From Synergistaceae bacterium UBA4088 (GTDB lineage Bacteria > Synergistota > Synergistia > Synergistales > Thermovirgaceae), in NCBI GenBank assembly GCA_002382605.1, contig DFYG01000128.1:1-6506 (forward strand): a stretch of 6,506 nt of DNA, written 5' to 3'. Below the pieces are notes generated by a model. It had not been told where the DNA came from and did not search any database. It worked only from the letters and a program-made list of their open reading frames with translations. The stretch's first letter is position 1, and every line of letters starts with the position of its first letter. Both the position numbers and the translations under genes were made by a program. Shown piece by piece: positions 1-5,486 of the stretch.

Positions 1-116
1 ATCTCGAGAGGGCCGGCGACCACGTGACCAACCTCTGCGAACACACCGTCTACATGGCCACTGGACAGTTCGTAAAGGCCGGTGACTACAGGAGACCTCA
101 CGAAGGAAAGAGCTGA
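1..116 (+). CDS. phoU: Phosphate-signalling protein PhoU, C-terminal end (5' truncated by window)
   Basis: Only the last 37 codons are inside the window; bases 1-2 finish a cut codon and the stop is TGA at 114-116. The visible peptide begins LERAGDHVTNLCEHTVYMAT, which matches the last-helix signature of PhoU (LERxxDHxTNxxE), including the acidic and His residues that bind metal clusters in this family. PhoU is a cytoplasmic helical-bundle protein that links the PstSCAB phosphate transporter to the PhoR kinase and keeps the Pho response off when phosphate is plentiful. The gene lies 6 bases upstream of phoB on the same strand, so it is probably the promoter-proximal part of the same operon. 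The pst transporter genes would be expected further upstream, outside the window. The assignment rests on a short but characteristic segment plus the two genes that follow. Confidence 0.88.
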   Translation, partial: LERAGDHVTNLCEHTVYMATGQFVKAGDYRRPHEGKS

Positions 117-122
117 TAGAAG

Positions 123-833
123 ATGCCTGAAAGGATCCTTGTCGTCGAAGATGAAAAGACCATAGCCGAACTCGTGGCCGAGGCTCTGAAGAGACGCGGT
201 TACAGGGTGGAGACGGTCCATGACGGCGACAGCGGTCTTCATGCCGCCGAGACCTCCCTCCCCGACCTCGTGATCCTGGACGTAATGCTCCCCGGGATGG
301 ACGGATGGGAGATCTGCAGGCGCATCAGGGAGAACAGTGCCACCCGGGACATCCCCGTCCTGATGCTTACAGCCAGGCGCGAGGAGCGCGACCTTATCGC
401 CGGGTTCGATGTCGGGGCGGACGACTACATGAAAAAGCCGTTCTCGGTCAACGAACTTGCCGCAAGGGTCAGATCGCTCCTGCGGAGATCGGGAACGGGG
501 AGAACACCGGGGGAGAAGATCACCGTGGGGCCGCTGACGGTCGACAGCGAAAACGGCGAGGCTTTCCTCGACGGATCGCCCCTTGATCTGACCCCGATCG
601 AGTTCCGGCTGCTTGAAGCGCTGGCCTCAAACCCGGGGCGGACTGTCTCCAGGGACGCCCTTCTTGCAAGGGTCTGGGGTTATTCCGCGGCGGATACCCG
701 CACGGTCGACATGCATGTTTTCAGGCTGCGAAGGAAAATAGAGCAGGACCCGGAGAAGCCGAGACTCCTCCATACGGTCCGGGGCCGCGGTTTCAGGCTT
801 CAGGAAGAGGGTGCCGACAATGAGAACTCTTAA
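123..833 (+). CDS. phoB: PhoB/PhoP-type phosphate response regulator (OmpR family)
   Basis: A 236-residue DNA-binding response regulator. The receiver domain (about 4-120) has the acidic pair E9/D10, the phospho-acceptor D53 in LVILDVMLPGMDG, the switch residue T83 (LMLTAR) and the conserved K105 (KKPF). A short linker leads to an OmpR/PhoB winged-helix domain (about 130-230), with the typical LTPIEFRLLEAL entry and the DMHVFRLRRKIE recognition-helix region. After phosphorylation by PhoR it would dimerise and bind Pho boxes upstream of phosphate-starvation genes. The ATG at 123 is 6 bases after the phoU stop. Its own SD is weak and distant (GAAGGAAAG near 102-110), so translation is probably coupled to phoU. 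The 3' end overlaps the start of phoR. The length is normal for the family. The phosphate role comes from the phoU and phoR neighbours; the domain pair alone would only say OmpR-family regulator. Confidence 0.95.
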   Translation: MPERILVVEDEKTIAELVAEALKRRGYRVETVHDGDSGLHAAETSLPDLVILDVMLPGMDGWEICRRIRENSATRDIPVLMLTARREERDLIAGFDVGADDYMKKPFSVNELAARVRSLLRRSGTGRTPGEKITVGPLTVDSENGEAFLDGSPLDLTPIEFRLLEALASNPGRTVSRDALLARVWGYSAADTRTVDMHVFRLRRKIEQDPEKPRLLHTVRGRGFRLQEEGADNENS

Positions 834-2571
834 AGGCCGCATGACCGACCTTATCGCCACGGTCCTGGTCCTGGCACTCGCTTCCGGCTGGTTCCTGGTG
901 GGGAACAGCGTTGAGGAGAGGATGATCTCACAGACAAGGGACAACCTTCTTTCCAGGGCGACCATCCTTGCCGGGATCGTCCAGGATTCCGGCATCGATG
1001 GCCTGATCTCGAACGTATCAAGATGGGGCAGCGAGTACGCGACAAGGGTGACGGTCGTTGCGATGAACGGGGCCGTACTTTACGACAACGAGGCAGACCC
1101 GGCGACGATGGACAATCACGCCGACAGGCCCGAGGTCCGCGAAGCTCTCCTCTCGGGCACCGGGATCAACACAAGGTACAGCCGTTCCATCGAGAGCGAC
1201 CAGATATACGTGGCCCGCCTTGCGGCCGACCCGGAAGGGGATGCGATCGTAGTAAGGATATCCATCTCCCTTGCGGATGTGGAGAGCGCTGTCGCCTCGG
1301 CAAGGAAAAGGGTCCTGGCCTCACTCGCGTTCGCAGGACTGCTGTCGCTCCTGGCAGGGCTGTATTTCATCCGCCAGGTCTCGGGGCCCCTGGAGGAACT
1401 TACCCGCTCCGCGATCGAGTCCAGGAACGGGGCCAGGCTTCGCTTCCCGAGCACCGGCAGCGTGGAGGTCCAGCGGCTGGCAACAGCTCTGGAAGGGATG
1501 TCCCAGCGCCTTGATGAGGCCCTTGAAGATCTCCGGCAGGAGCAGGTCTATCTCAGGTCACTCCTGGAGTCGATCCCGGCAGGGATCCTCGTTGTGAACC
1601 GCCAGAAGAGGATCCGGTACGCCAACGCAGCGCTGGGGAAACTGCTTCGGGATATCCCGGAAGAACTGGACGGCGTTCTCTACACCGGCGCCATAAGAAA
1701 ACCCGAACTCATAGAGCTGATAGACCGGGCATTCGAAGGGATCGAAAGCAGGGAGTCTTTCGTTGTCAGGGAAAGGGCGGAGACATTCCTCGAAGCCCAG
1801 GCCGTCGTTGTCGAAGAAGGCGTCCTCGTGGTCCTTCAGGACCTTACGGAGAGACACCGCCTTGAAGAGACCAGAAAAACCTTTGTCGCCGACGCGGGGC
1901 ATGAGCTTCAGACCCCCCTGACCTCGATACGGGCCGCGGCAGAGCTTCTGATCGACGACGGCGGGACCGACCCCGGAAAAACCGTGGAAATGGCCGAAAA
2001 GATCGTCCTTCAGCAGGAAAGGATGACAGCCCTGGTCGACGACCTGCTGCTGCTCTCCTGGCTGGAATCCGCAGGGGTCCCGGAGCCCGGGGAACCGGTC
2101 GAGCTCGACCGCATCATTGAAGAGGCTGTTTCATACCACAGGGAAAATCCCCAGGCTTCCTCGATAAAATGGGAGACGGAGATAGAGGGGCCCGCACCGT
2201 TCACGGGGAGACCCGAGGAACTTGAGAGGGCATTCGGCAACCTTCTGGACAACGCGGTAAAGTACACCCGCAAACGTTTCGGGGACTCCCCCGGGGGGGT
2301 TATAAAGGTCTCGATGGAGCGCAGGGGCGACTACTGGAAGATCCTGATCGGAGACAACGGCACCGGGATCGATGAAAGCGTCAGGGGTGCCGTCTTCGAG
2401 AGGTTTCAGCGAGGTGAAAAAAGCCGTTCCCGCAGCACGGGCTATGCAGGAGGGTACGGGCTGGGCCTGGCCATAGTCCGGAGGATAATCGAGTCCCACG
2501 GGGGGCGCATTGAGGCTCTTCAGAGCAGTGAAGGAGCGCTTCTGGCAGTCACGTTGCCTTCCAATATTTAG
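820..2571 (+). CDS. phoR: PhoR-type sensor histidine kinase (TM-sensor-TM-HAMP-PAS-HisKA-HATPase)
   Basis: A membrane histidine kinase of 583 residues. In order: TM1 (about 11-27); an extracytoplasmic Cache-like sensor (28-164) with the M97-DNHADRPEV motif often seen in Gram-positive-type PhoR/WalK sensors; TM2 (165-184); HAMP (about 185-240); a PAS domain (about 244-345); HisKA with phospho-acceptor H361 in AGHELQTPLTSI; and HATPase_c with N box N474-LLDN-A, G1 box D512-NGTGI, F box F526-ERF and G2 box around G545-YGLGLAI. It should autophosphorylate on H361 and pass the phosphate to PhoB D53. The ATG at 820 is preferred because AGGAAGAGG (802-810) lies 9 bases before it. A GTG at 811 would add three residues but sits directly on that SD. 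The start overlaps the phoB end by 14 bases, so the two are likely translationally coupled. Oddities are Gln in the H box (usually HELK/RTPL) and a slightly long ATP lid (TGYAGGYGLG). The phosphate specificity is inferred from the operon. Confidence 0.93.
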   Translation: MRTLKGRMTDLIATVLVLALASGWFLVGNSVEERMISQTRDNLLSRATILAGIVQDSGIDGLISNVSRWGSEYATRVTVVAMNGAVLYDNEADPATMDNHADRPEVREALLSGTGINTRYSRSIESDQIYVARLAADPEGDAIVVRISISLADVESAVASARKRVLASLAFAGLLSLLAGLYFIRQVSGPLEELTRSAIESRNGARLRFPSTGSVEVQRLATALEGMSQRLDEALEDLRQEQVYLRSLLESIPAGILVVNRQKRIRYANAALGKLLRDIPEELDGVLYTGAIRKPELIELIDRAFEGIESRESFVVRERAETFLEAQAVVVEEGVLVVLQDLTERHRLEETRKTFVADAGHELQTPLTSIRAAAELLIDDGGTDPGKTVEMAEKIVLQQERMTALVDDLLLLSWLESAGVPEPGEPVELDRIIEEAVSYHRENPQASSIKWETEIEGPAPFTGRPEELERAFGNLLDNAVKYTRKRFGDSPGGVIKVSMERRGDYWKILIGDNGTGIDESVRGAVFERFQRGEKSRSRSTGYAGGYGLGLAIVRRIIESHGGRIEALQSSEGALLAVTLPSNI

Positions 2572-2592
2572 GCGCTGTATTCTACACCAGGG

Positions 2593-2620
2593 TTGTTTTT
2601 TTTGCAATACTCTGTATAAT
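2593..2620 (+). promoter_or_regulatory. Sigma70-type promoter for the lytic transglycosylase gene
   Basis: A perfect -10 hexamer TATAAT lies at 2615-2620, and a good -35, TTGTTT, at 2593-2598, with a 16-base spacer. The start of transcription would be near 2626-2628, giving a leader of about 60 bases before the TTG start at 2688. The -35 merges into a T8 tract (2596-2603). The tract could also act as the tail of a weak terminator for phoR, but no convincing hairpin precedes it. The call rests on motif match and position only. Confidence 0.7.
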
Positions 2621-2622
2621 AC

Positions 2623-2638
2623 CCGCATTGGTATGCGG
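2623..2638 (+). other. Hairpin / inverted repeat at the predicted 5' end of the transglycosylase mRNA
   Basis: CCGCAT (2623-2628) and ATGCGG (2633-2638) are perfect reverse complements around a TGGT loop. The repeat begins 2 bases after the -10 box and spans the predicted transcription start. It could be a 5' stem that protects the mRNA or an operator covering +1. The sequence does not decide between these, and a chance repeat is possible. Confidence 0.4.
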
Positions 2639-2673
2639 ACTGCCTGAATTGTATGATGTGTATCACAAACCCG

Positions 2674-2680
2674 AAGGAGG
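2674..2680 (+). promoter_or_regulatory. Shine-Dalgarno site that fixes a TTG start
   Basis: AAGGAGG is a full match to the anti-SD sequence and lies 7 bases before TTG at 2688-2690. It shows that the coding region begins at this TTG and not at the upstream in-frame TTG at 2628. The upstream TTG falls at the predicted transcription start and has no SD. Confidence 0.88.
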
Positions 2681-2687
2681 TTATCTT

Positions 2688-3425
2688 TTGATCCGAAAAC
2701 TCCCAGGGGATCCCGTTCTGTCGTTTTTGATGGTGGGTGCCATTTCTTTGTTCCTTTACACCATTCTGGGCGACGTTCCTGCGGGACCTCCGGCGGACGC
2801 CGTCTCCGAATGGAGCCGGGCCCGTGTCGTCTCGGAGCGCGTTGCGGCTCTTGACGCCACCGTCGCCAAAGCGCTTGGCGAAATGGATCTTCAGCCCGAA
2901 GACCTTGTGGGATGGAATCTCGATGATCCTGAATCGAACCTCAGAAAACTTTGGCAGATGGAACCTCTTGACCAGAAAAACACCTCTGTTATCGCTCTCT
3001 ACATCCTCAACCAGAACCGCGCCATCGATCCCGAAACTGCATGGCGCGAAGCCGTTTCCTTCGTCCACTACAGCAGCAAATACGAAGTCCCTCTGACGCT
3101 TTCCGTCGCCGTGGCAAATGCCGAGAGCCACTTCAACCCCGATGCACGCAGTTCATACGGTGCTGCCGGTGTCATGCAGGTGGTGTGGAGGATCCACTCC
3201 GACCTTCTGAGGGCTCACGCCGGGATCAGTAACGAAAAAGACCTGCACGACCCCGAGAAGGGTATCGCCGCAGGGACGCTTCTTCTTTCTAGATACCTGA
3301 AGGCCTATGGAGGCACGAAGAGAGCTCTGGCAAGGTATTATGGCGGCCCTGTCGAGAACTACTGGGCAAAGATATCGAAGAACATCAACCGCGTTGTCAA
3401 GTACGGGCTGGAACCAGTGATCTAG
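2688..3425 (+). CDS. Membrane-anchored lytic transglycosylase (SLT domain)
   Basis: A 245-residue protein starting at TTG. Positive residues R3/K4 are followed by a hydrophobic segment (about 10-27) that could be a signal anchor or uncleaved signal peptide; there is no lipobox Cys. A helical linker of roughly 90 residues follows, then an SLT catalytic domain (about 125-235). The domain shows A145-E146-SHFNPDA with the expected catalytic Glu (E146), the S-x-x-GAAGVMQ motif ending at Q164, and a late Y217-YGGP motif in place of the usual AYNAGP. The enzyme would cleave the MurNAc-GlcNAc bond of peptidoglycan with 1,6-anhydro product formation outside the inner membrane. After MQ the sequence reads VVWRIH, not the more usual LMPxTA, so it is a divergent member. 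It has its own promoter and leader, is not tightly joined to phoR, and ends at a hairpin shared with the convergent corA. The substrate and physiological role (growth, secretion or recycling) are not evident. Confidence 0.88.
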   Translation: MIRKLPGDPVLSFLMVGAISLFLYTILGDVPAGPPADAVSEWSRARVVSERVAALDATVAKALGEMDLQPEDLVGWNLDDPESNLRKLWQMEPLDQKNTSVIALYILNQNRAIDPETAWREAVSFVHYSSKYEVPLTLSVAVANAESHFNPDARSSYGAAGVMQVVWRIHSDLLRAHAGISNEKDLHDPEKGIAAGTLLLSRYLKAYGGTKRALARYYGGPVENYWAKISKNINRVVKYGLEPVI

Positions 3426-3461
3426 TCGCAAAAGCACCTTTTTCATTTCAAACACGGAACT

Positions 3462-3496
3462 GAAAAGGCCGCTTCCCGTCGGGACGCGGCCTTTTC
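3462..3496. terminator. Bidirectional intrinsic terminator between convergent genes
   Basis: An 11-base perfect inverted repeat, GAAAAGGCCGC (3462-3472) and GCGGCCTTTTC (3486-3496), encloses a second short stem, TCCC (3474-3477) with GGGA (3481-3484), around a GTC loop. A-rich and T-rich stem bases flank the G+C core on both sides, so each strand reads as hairpin followed by TTTT. It sits 36 bases after the transglycosylase stop (+) and 47 bases after the corA stop (-). It would therefore serve both genes. Confidence 0.88.
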
Positions 3497-3543
3497 CACA
3501 GGTTGTCCACATTCTTGTGGAGAAATGCTTCCCGCCAGAGCTC

Positions 3544-4614
3544 CTAGATCCATTTTTTCCTCCGGAAAAAATCGACCATCCACTTCGCCACTCCCAACAT
3601 GATCAGCAGGACCACTGGATAGGACCACTTCCAGCCCAGCTCGGGCATGTATCGGAAGTTCATACCGTAGACCCCCGCGAGGAAGGTCAGCGGCATGAAT
3701 ATTGTGGCGATTATCGTCAGAACCTTCATGATCTCGTTCATCCTGTTGCTTACGCTTGAGAGATAAATGTCCAGCATCCCGGCAAGGAGGTCCCGTATGG
3801 TTTCAACACCGTCTATGACCTGGATGACGTGGTCATAGAGATCCCGCATGTAGACCGCAGTTCCTCCTTCCATGAATCTCTCGTCCCTCTCAAGGCTGGA
3901 GATCACTTCACGGAGAGGCCACGCGGCCTTCCTCAGAAATATCATTTCGTGCTTGAGTTCGTGGATCTTCTCTACCGTCCCTACACCCGGATGGGTGAGT
4001 AATCTGGTCTCGATCACCTCAACCTGGTCGCCGATCTTTTCAATGAGGAGGAAGTATCCGTCAACGATCGCATCAAGGAGCGAGTAGGTCAGGTAATCGG
4101 CTCCCTGCTTCCTGATGCGCCCCTTTCCTACCTGAAGGCGTTGACGTACGGACCCGAACAGGTCGCCGGGGCGCTCCTGAAAGGAGAGCAGCGCGTTTTC
4201 GAAAAGGACAAGGCTGACCTGCTCGACATTTATCTCCTGGGATTTTTCGTCCCAGGAGACCATCTTGACGACTATATACTGGTATTCGCCGTAATCCTCT
4301 ACCTTTGCGCGCTGGCCGGTGTTGCAGATATCTTCGAGAACCAGGGGGTGTATCCCGTACTTCTCTCCGACACGGGCCAGAAGGTCCGTGTCGTGAAGCC
4401 CGGTGATGTCTATCCATGATATCTCGCATCCTTTTGTGGCCGGGGGCAGATCAGGCAGTTCCGTGATCTTCTGCTCCAGGAAGGACCCTTCCGAATACCG
4501 TATCAGAGCCATGGCCGCCTGCGGGGTTTTCTTTTCTCCCACGTGCACCAGCTCTCCAGGCGGAAGACCAGCATCCTTGTTGATGATTATTCTCTTTCTT
4601 CGACTTCGGGCCAT
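3544..4614 (-). CDS. corA: CorA-family magnesium channel/transporter
   Basis: A 356-residue CorA protein, close in length to Thermotoga maritima CorA (351). The N-terminal cytoplasmic domain (about 1-290) carries the family segment GIHPLVLEDI followed by QRAKVEDYGEY. Then come a long stalk helix, TM1 (about 298-315), the signature Y316-GMN-F320, an extracellular loop with MPELGWKW, TM2 (about 332-350) and a basic tail RRKKWI. The GMN motif is the selectivity filter of the pentameric Mg2+ channel; Co2+ and Ni2+ are also carried by some members. D258 in MRDLYDH appears to align with the Mg2+-sensing D253 of the Thermotoga protein (alignment from memory). The ATG at 4614 is chosen because TGGAGG (4626-4621) is 6 bases upstream. 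The open frame runs 25 codons further, but that part is the xth 3' end in another frame. The A of the ATG is the last base of the xth TGA stop, so the two genes are probably translationally coupled. Confidence 0.95.
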   Translation of the reverse strand: MARSRRKRIIINKDAGLPPGELVHVGEKKTPQAAMALIRYSEGSFLEQKITELPDLPPATKGCEISWIDITGLHDTDLLARVGEKYGIHPLVLEDICNTGQRAKVEDYGEYQYIVVKMVSWDEKSQEINVEQVSLVLFENALLSFQERPGDLFGSVRQRLQVGKGRIRKQGADYLTYSLLDAIVDGYFLLIEKIGDQVEVIETRLLTHPGVGTVEKIHELKHEMIFLRKAAWPLREVISSLERDERFMEGGTAVYMRDLYDHVIQVIDGVETIRDLLAGMLDIYLSSVSNRMNEIMKVLTIIATIFMPLTFLAGVYGMNFRYMPELGWKWSYPVVLLIMLGVAKWMVDFFRRKKWI

Positions 4615-5411
4615 CAGGCGCCTCCAAACTCCGCGACGACCACCGAGTGATCGGACGGTTTCTCCCAGGAGCGGGGATTTCTGTCGCAAAAGCAGTCCAG
4701 CGAGCTTTCCGCTATCGGAGAGGTGGCGAGAATGTGATCGATCCTCCAGCCGATGTTACGCTCGAGGGCTCCCTTCACACGGTAGTCCCAGAACGTAAAT
4801 TCACCGGCACCGGGGCGATTCATGCGGAATACATCAACGAGACCCAGTGAACAGAGTTTTTCGAAGGCTCTGCGAACGTCCGAGTGAAAACATACATGAT
4901 CGCGCTTGTTCTCCGGATGTGTGACATCGATGTCCGTCGGAGCGACGTTGAGATCCCCGACCAGTATCAACGGACTTTCCGGAGCCCCCAGCGAGAGGAG
5001 CAGGTCTCCAAGCCTTTCGAAAAATCTCAACTTCATGGGGTAATCGGGGTGATCTATCGACTTTCCCTGCGGAACGTAGGCGTTGATCACGTTCATCTCC
5101 CCGAATCGACACCTTGCCAGCCGGGTTTCCGCCCCGGGCTCCTCCTCGTCCCCGAACCCGAAGATCACCTCATCCGGCGGAACCAGCGATGCGACAGCCA
5201 CCCCATTGTAGGATTTCTGGCCGCTATGAGCCACCGAATAGCCGAGATCGGCGAAGAAGGCTTCGGGAAAATCCCGATCCTCAACTTTTGTTTCCTGAAG
5301 ACACATGCAGTCTACTTTGTTATCATGAAGCCAGCGTTCGAGAACAGGCAGACGACTTCTTACCGAATTGACGTTGAAAGTAGCGATCCTGAAGACTCCC
5401 AGGGGGACCAC
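4614..5411 (-). CDS. xth: Exonuclease III-family AP endonuclease / 3'-5' DNA exonuclease
   Basis: A 265-residue member of the endonuclease/exonuclease/phosphatase superfamily, nearly the size of E. coli ExoIII (268). With GTG numbering, the expected active-site residues are all present: N13 (TFNVNS), E40 (LQETK), Y112 (NAYVPQG), D153/N155 (VGDLNVAP), W208 (FTFWDY), D225 (GWRIDHI) and D254/H255 (PSDHSVV). The protein should cut 5' to abasic sites and remove 3' blocking groups in base-excision repair, using Mg2+ or Mn2+. The GTG at 5411 is the only ATG/GTG/TTG codon in frame before the conserved domain. AGGAGGTGA (5433-5425) lies upstream of it, but 13 bases away, longer than ideal. A CTG at 5402 has GGAGG (5415-5411) at a better 8-base spacing and would give the more family-like N-terminus MGVFRIATFN, with 262 residues. 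The gene is first in a two-gene operon with corA and divergent from the K+ channel gene. Function is confident; the exact start is not. Confidence 0.93.
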   Translation of the reverse strand: MVPLGVFRIATFNVNSVRSRLPVLERWLHDNKVDCMCLQETKVEDRDFPEAFFADLGYSVAHSGQKSYNGVAVASLVPPDEVIFGFGDEEEPGAETRLARCRFGEMNVINAYVPQGKSIDHPDYPMKLRFFERLGDLLLSLGAPESPLILVGDLNVAPTDIDVTHPENKRDHVCFHSDVRRAFEKLCSLGLVDVFRMNRPGAGEFTFWDYRVKGALERNIGWRIDHILATSPIAESSLDCFCDRNPRSWEKPSDHSVVVAEFGGA

Positions 5412-5433
5412 CTCCCAGTATTTCTCACCTCCT
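5411..5433 (-). promoter_or_regulatory. Two SD-like sites upstream of xth
   Basis: Reading the minus strand, a near-perfect SD, AGGAGGTGA (5433-5425), is followed by a second one, GGAGG (5415-5411). The first is 13 bases from the GTG at 5411. The second overlaps that GTG and is 8 bases from an in-frame CTG at 5402. No ATG, GTG or TTG occurs in frame at ideal distance from the first site, so the true start remains open. Confidence 0.6.
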
Positions 5434-5473
5434 ATTGTACCGCAGCACCCCCGGGGAGAGATGCTTTCGCAAG

Positions 5474-5478
5474 AGGAG
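5474..5478 (+). promoter_or_regulatory. SD that fixes the GTG start of the K+ channel gene
   Basis: AGGAG at 5474-5478 (within AAGAGGAG) lies 8 bases before GTG at 5487. The nearby ATG codons at 5461 and 5479 are in another frame. The frame of the channel protein is open much further upstream, but that part lies over xth and the divergent gap and shows no channel-family features. Confidence 0.8.
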
Positions 5479-5486
5479 ATGACGCC

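Noticed and set aside
2281..2300. C5/G7 homopolymer block in phoR as a possible frameshift or phase-variable site
   Set aside because: The frame is intact through the G1, F and G2 boxes, and such short runs are expected in this G+C-rich coding sequence.
2572..2603. Possible phoR terminator ending in a T8 tract
   Set aside because: No stable G+C stem is visible directly before the T tract, and the tract overlaps the -35 of the next promoter.
2654..2667. CRP-like site (TGAT, GTGT, ATCA; then CA) in the transglycosylase leader
   Set aside because: Only a 4-base inverted repeat with a half match to TGTGA-N6-TCACA, and it lies downstream of the predicted start. Too weak to call.
2628..2687. Upstream TTG start for the transglycosylase, adding 20 residues
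   Set aside because: It falls at the predicted transcription start and lacks an SD, while the TTG at 2688 has AAGGAGG at 7 bases and leads straight into the membrane anchor.
4615..4689. A 25-codon N-terminal extension of CorA
   Set aside because: This stretch encodes the conserved xth C-terminus (PSDHSVV region) in another frame. The ATG at 4614 has a well-placed GGAGG and gives the normal family length.
4884..5486. Upstream in-frame extension of the K+ channel gene across xth
   Set aside because: It is antisense to conserved exonuclease active-site sequence and has no channel-like content. The GTG at 5487 has its own SD and begins just before TM1.
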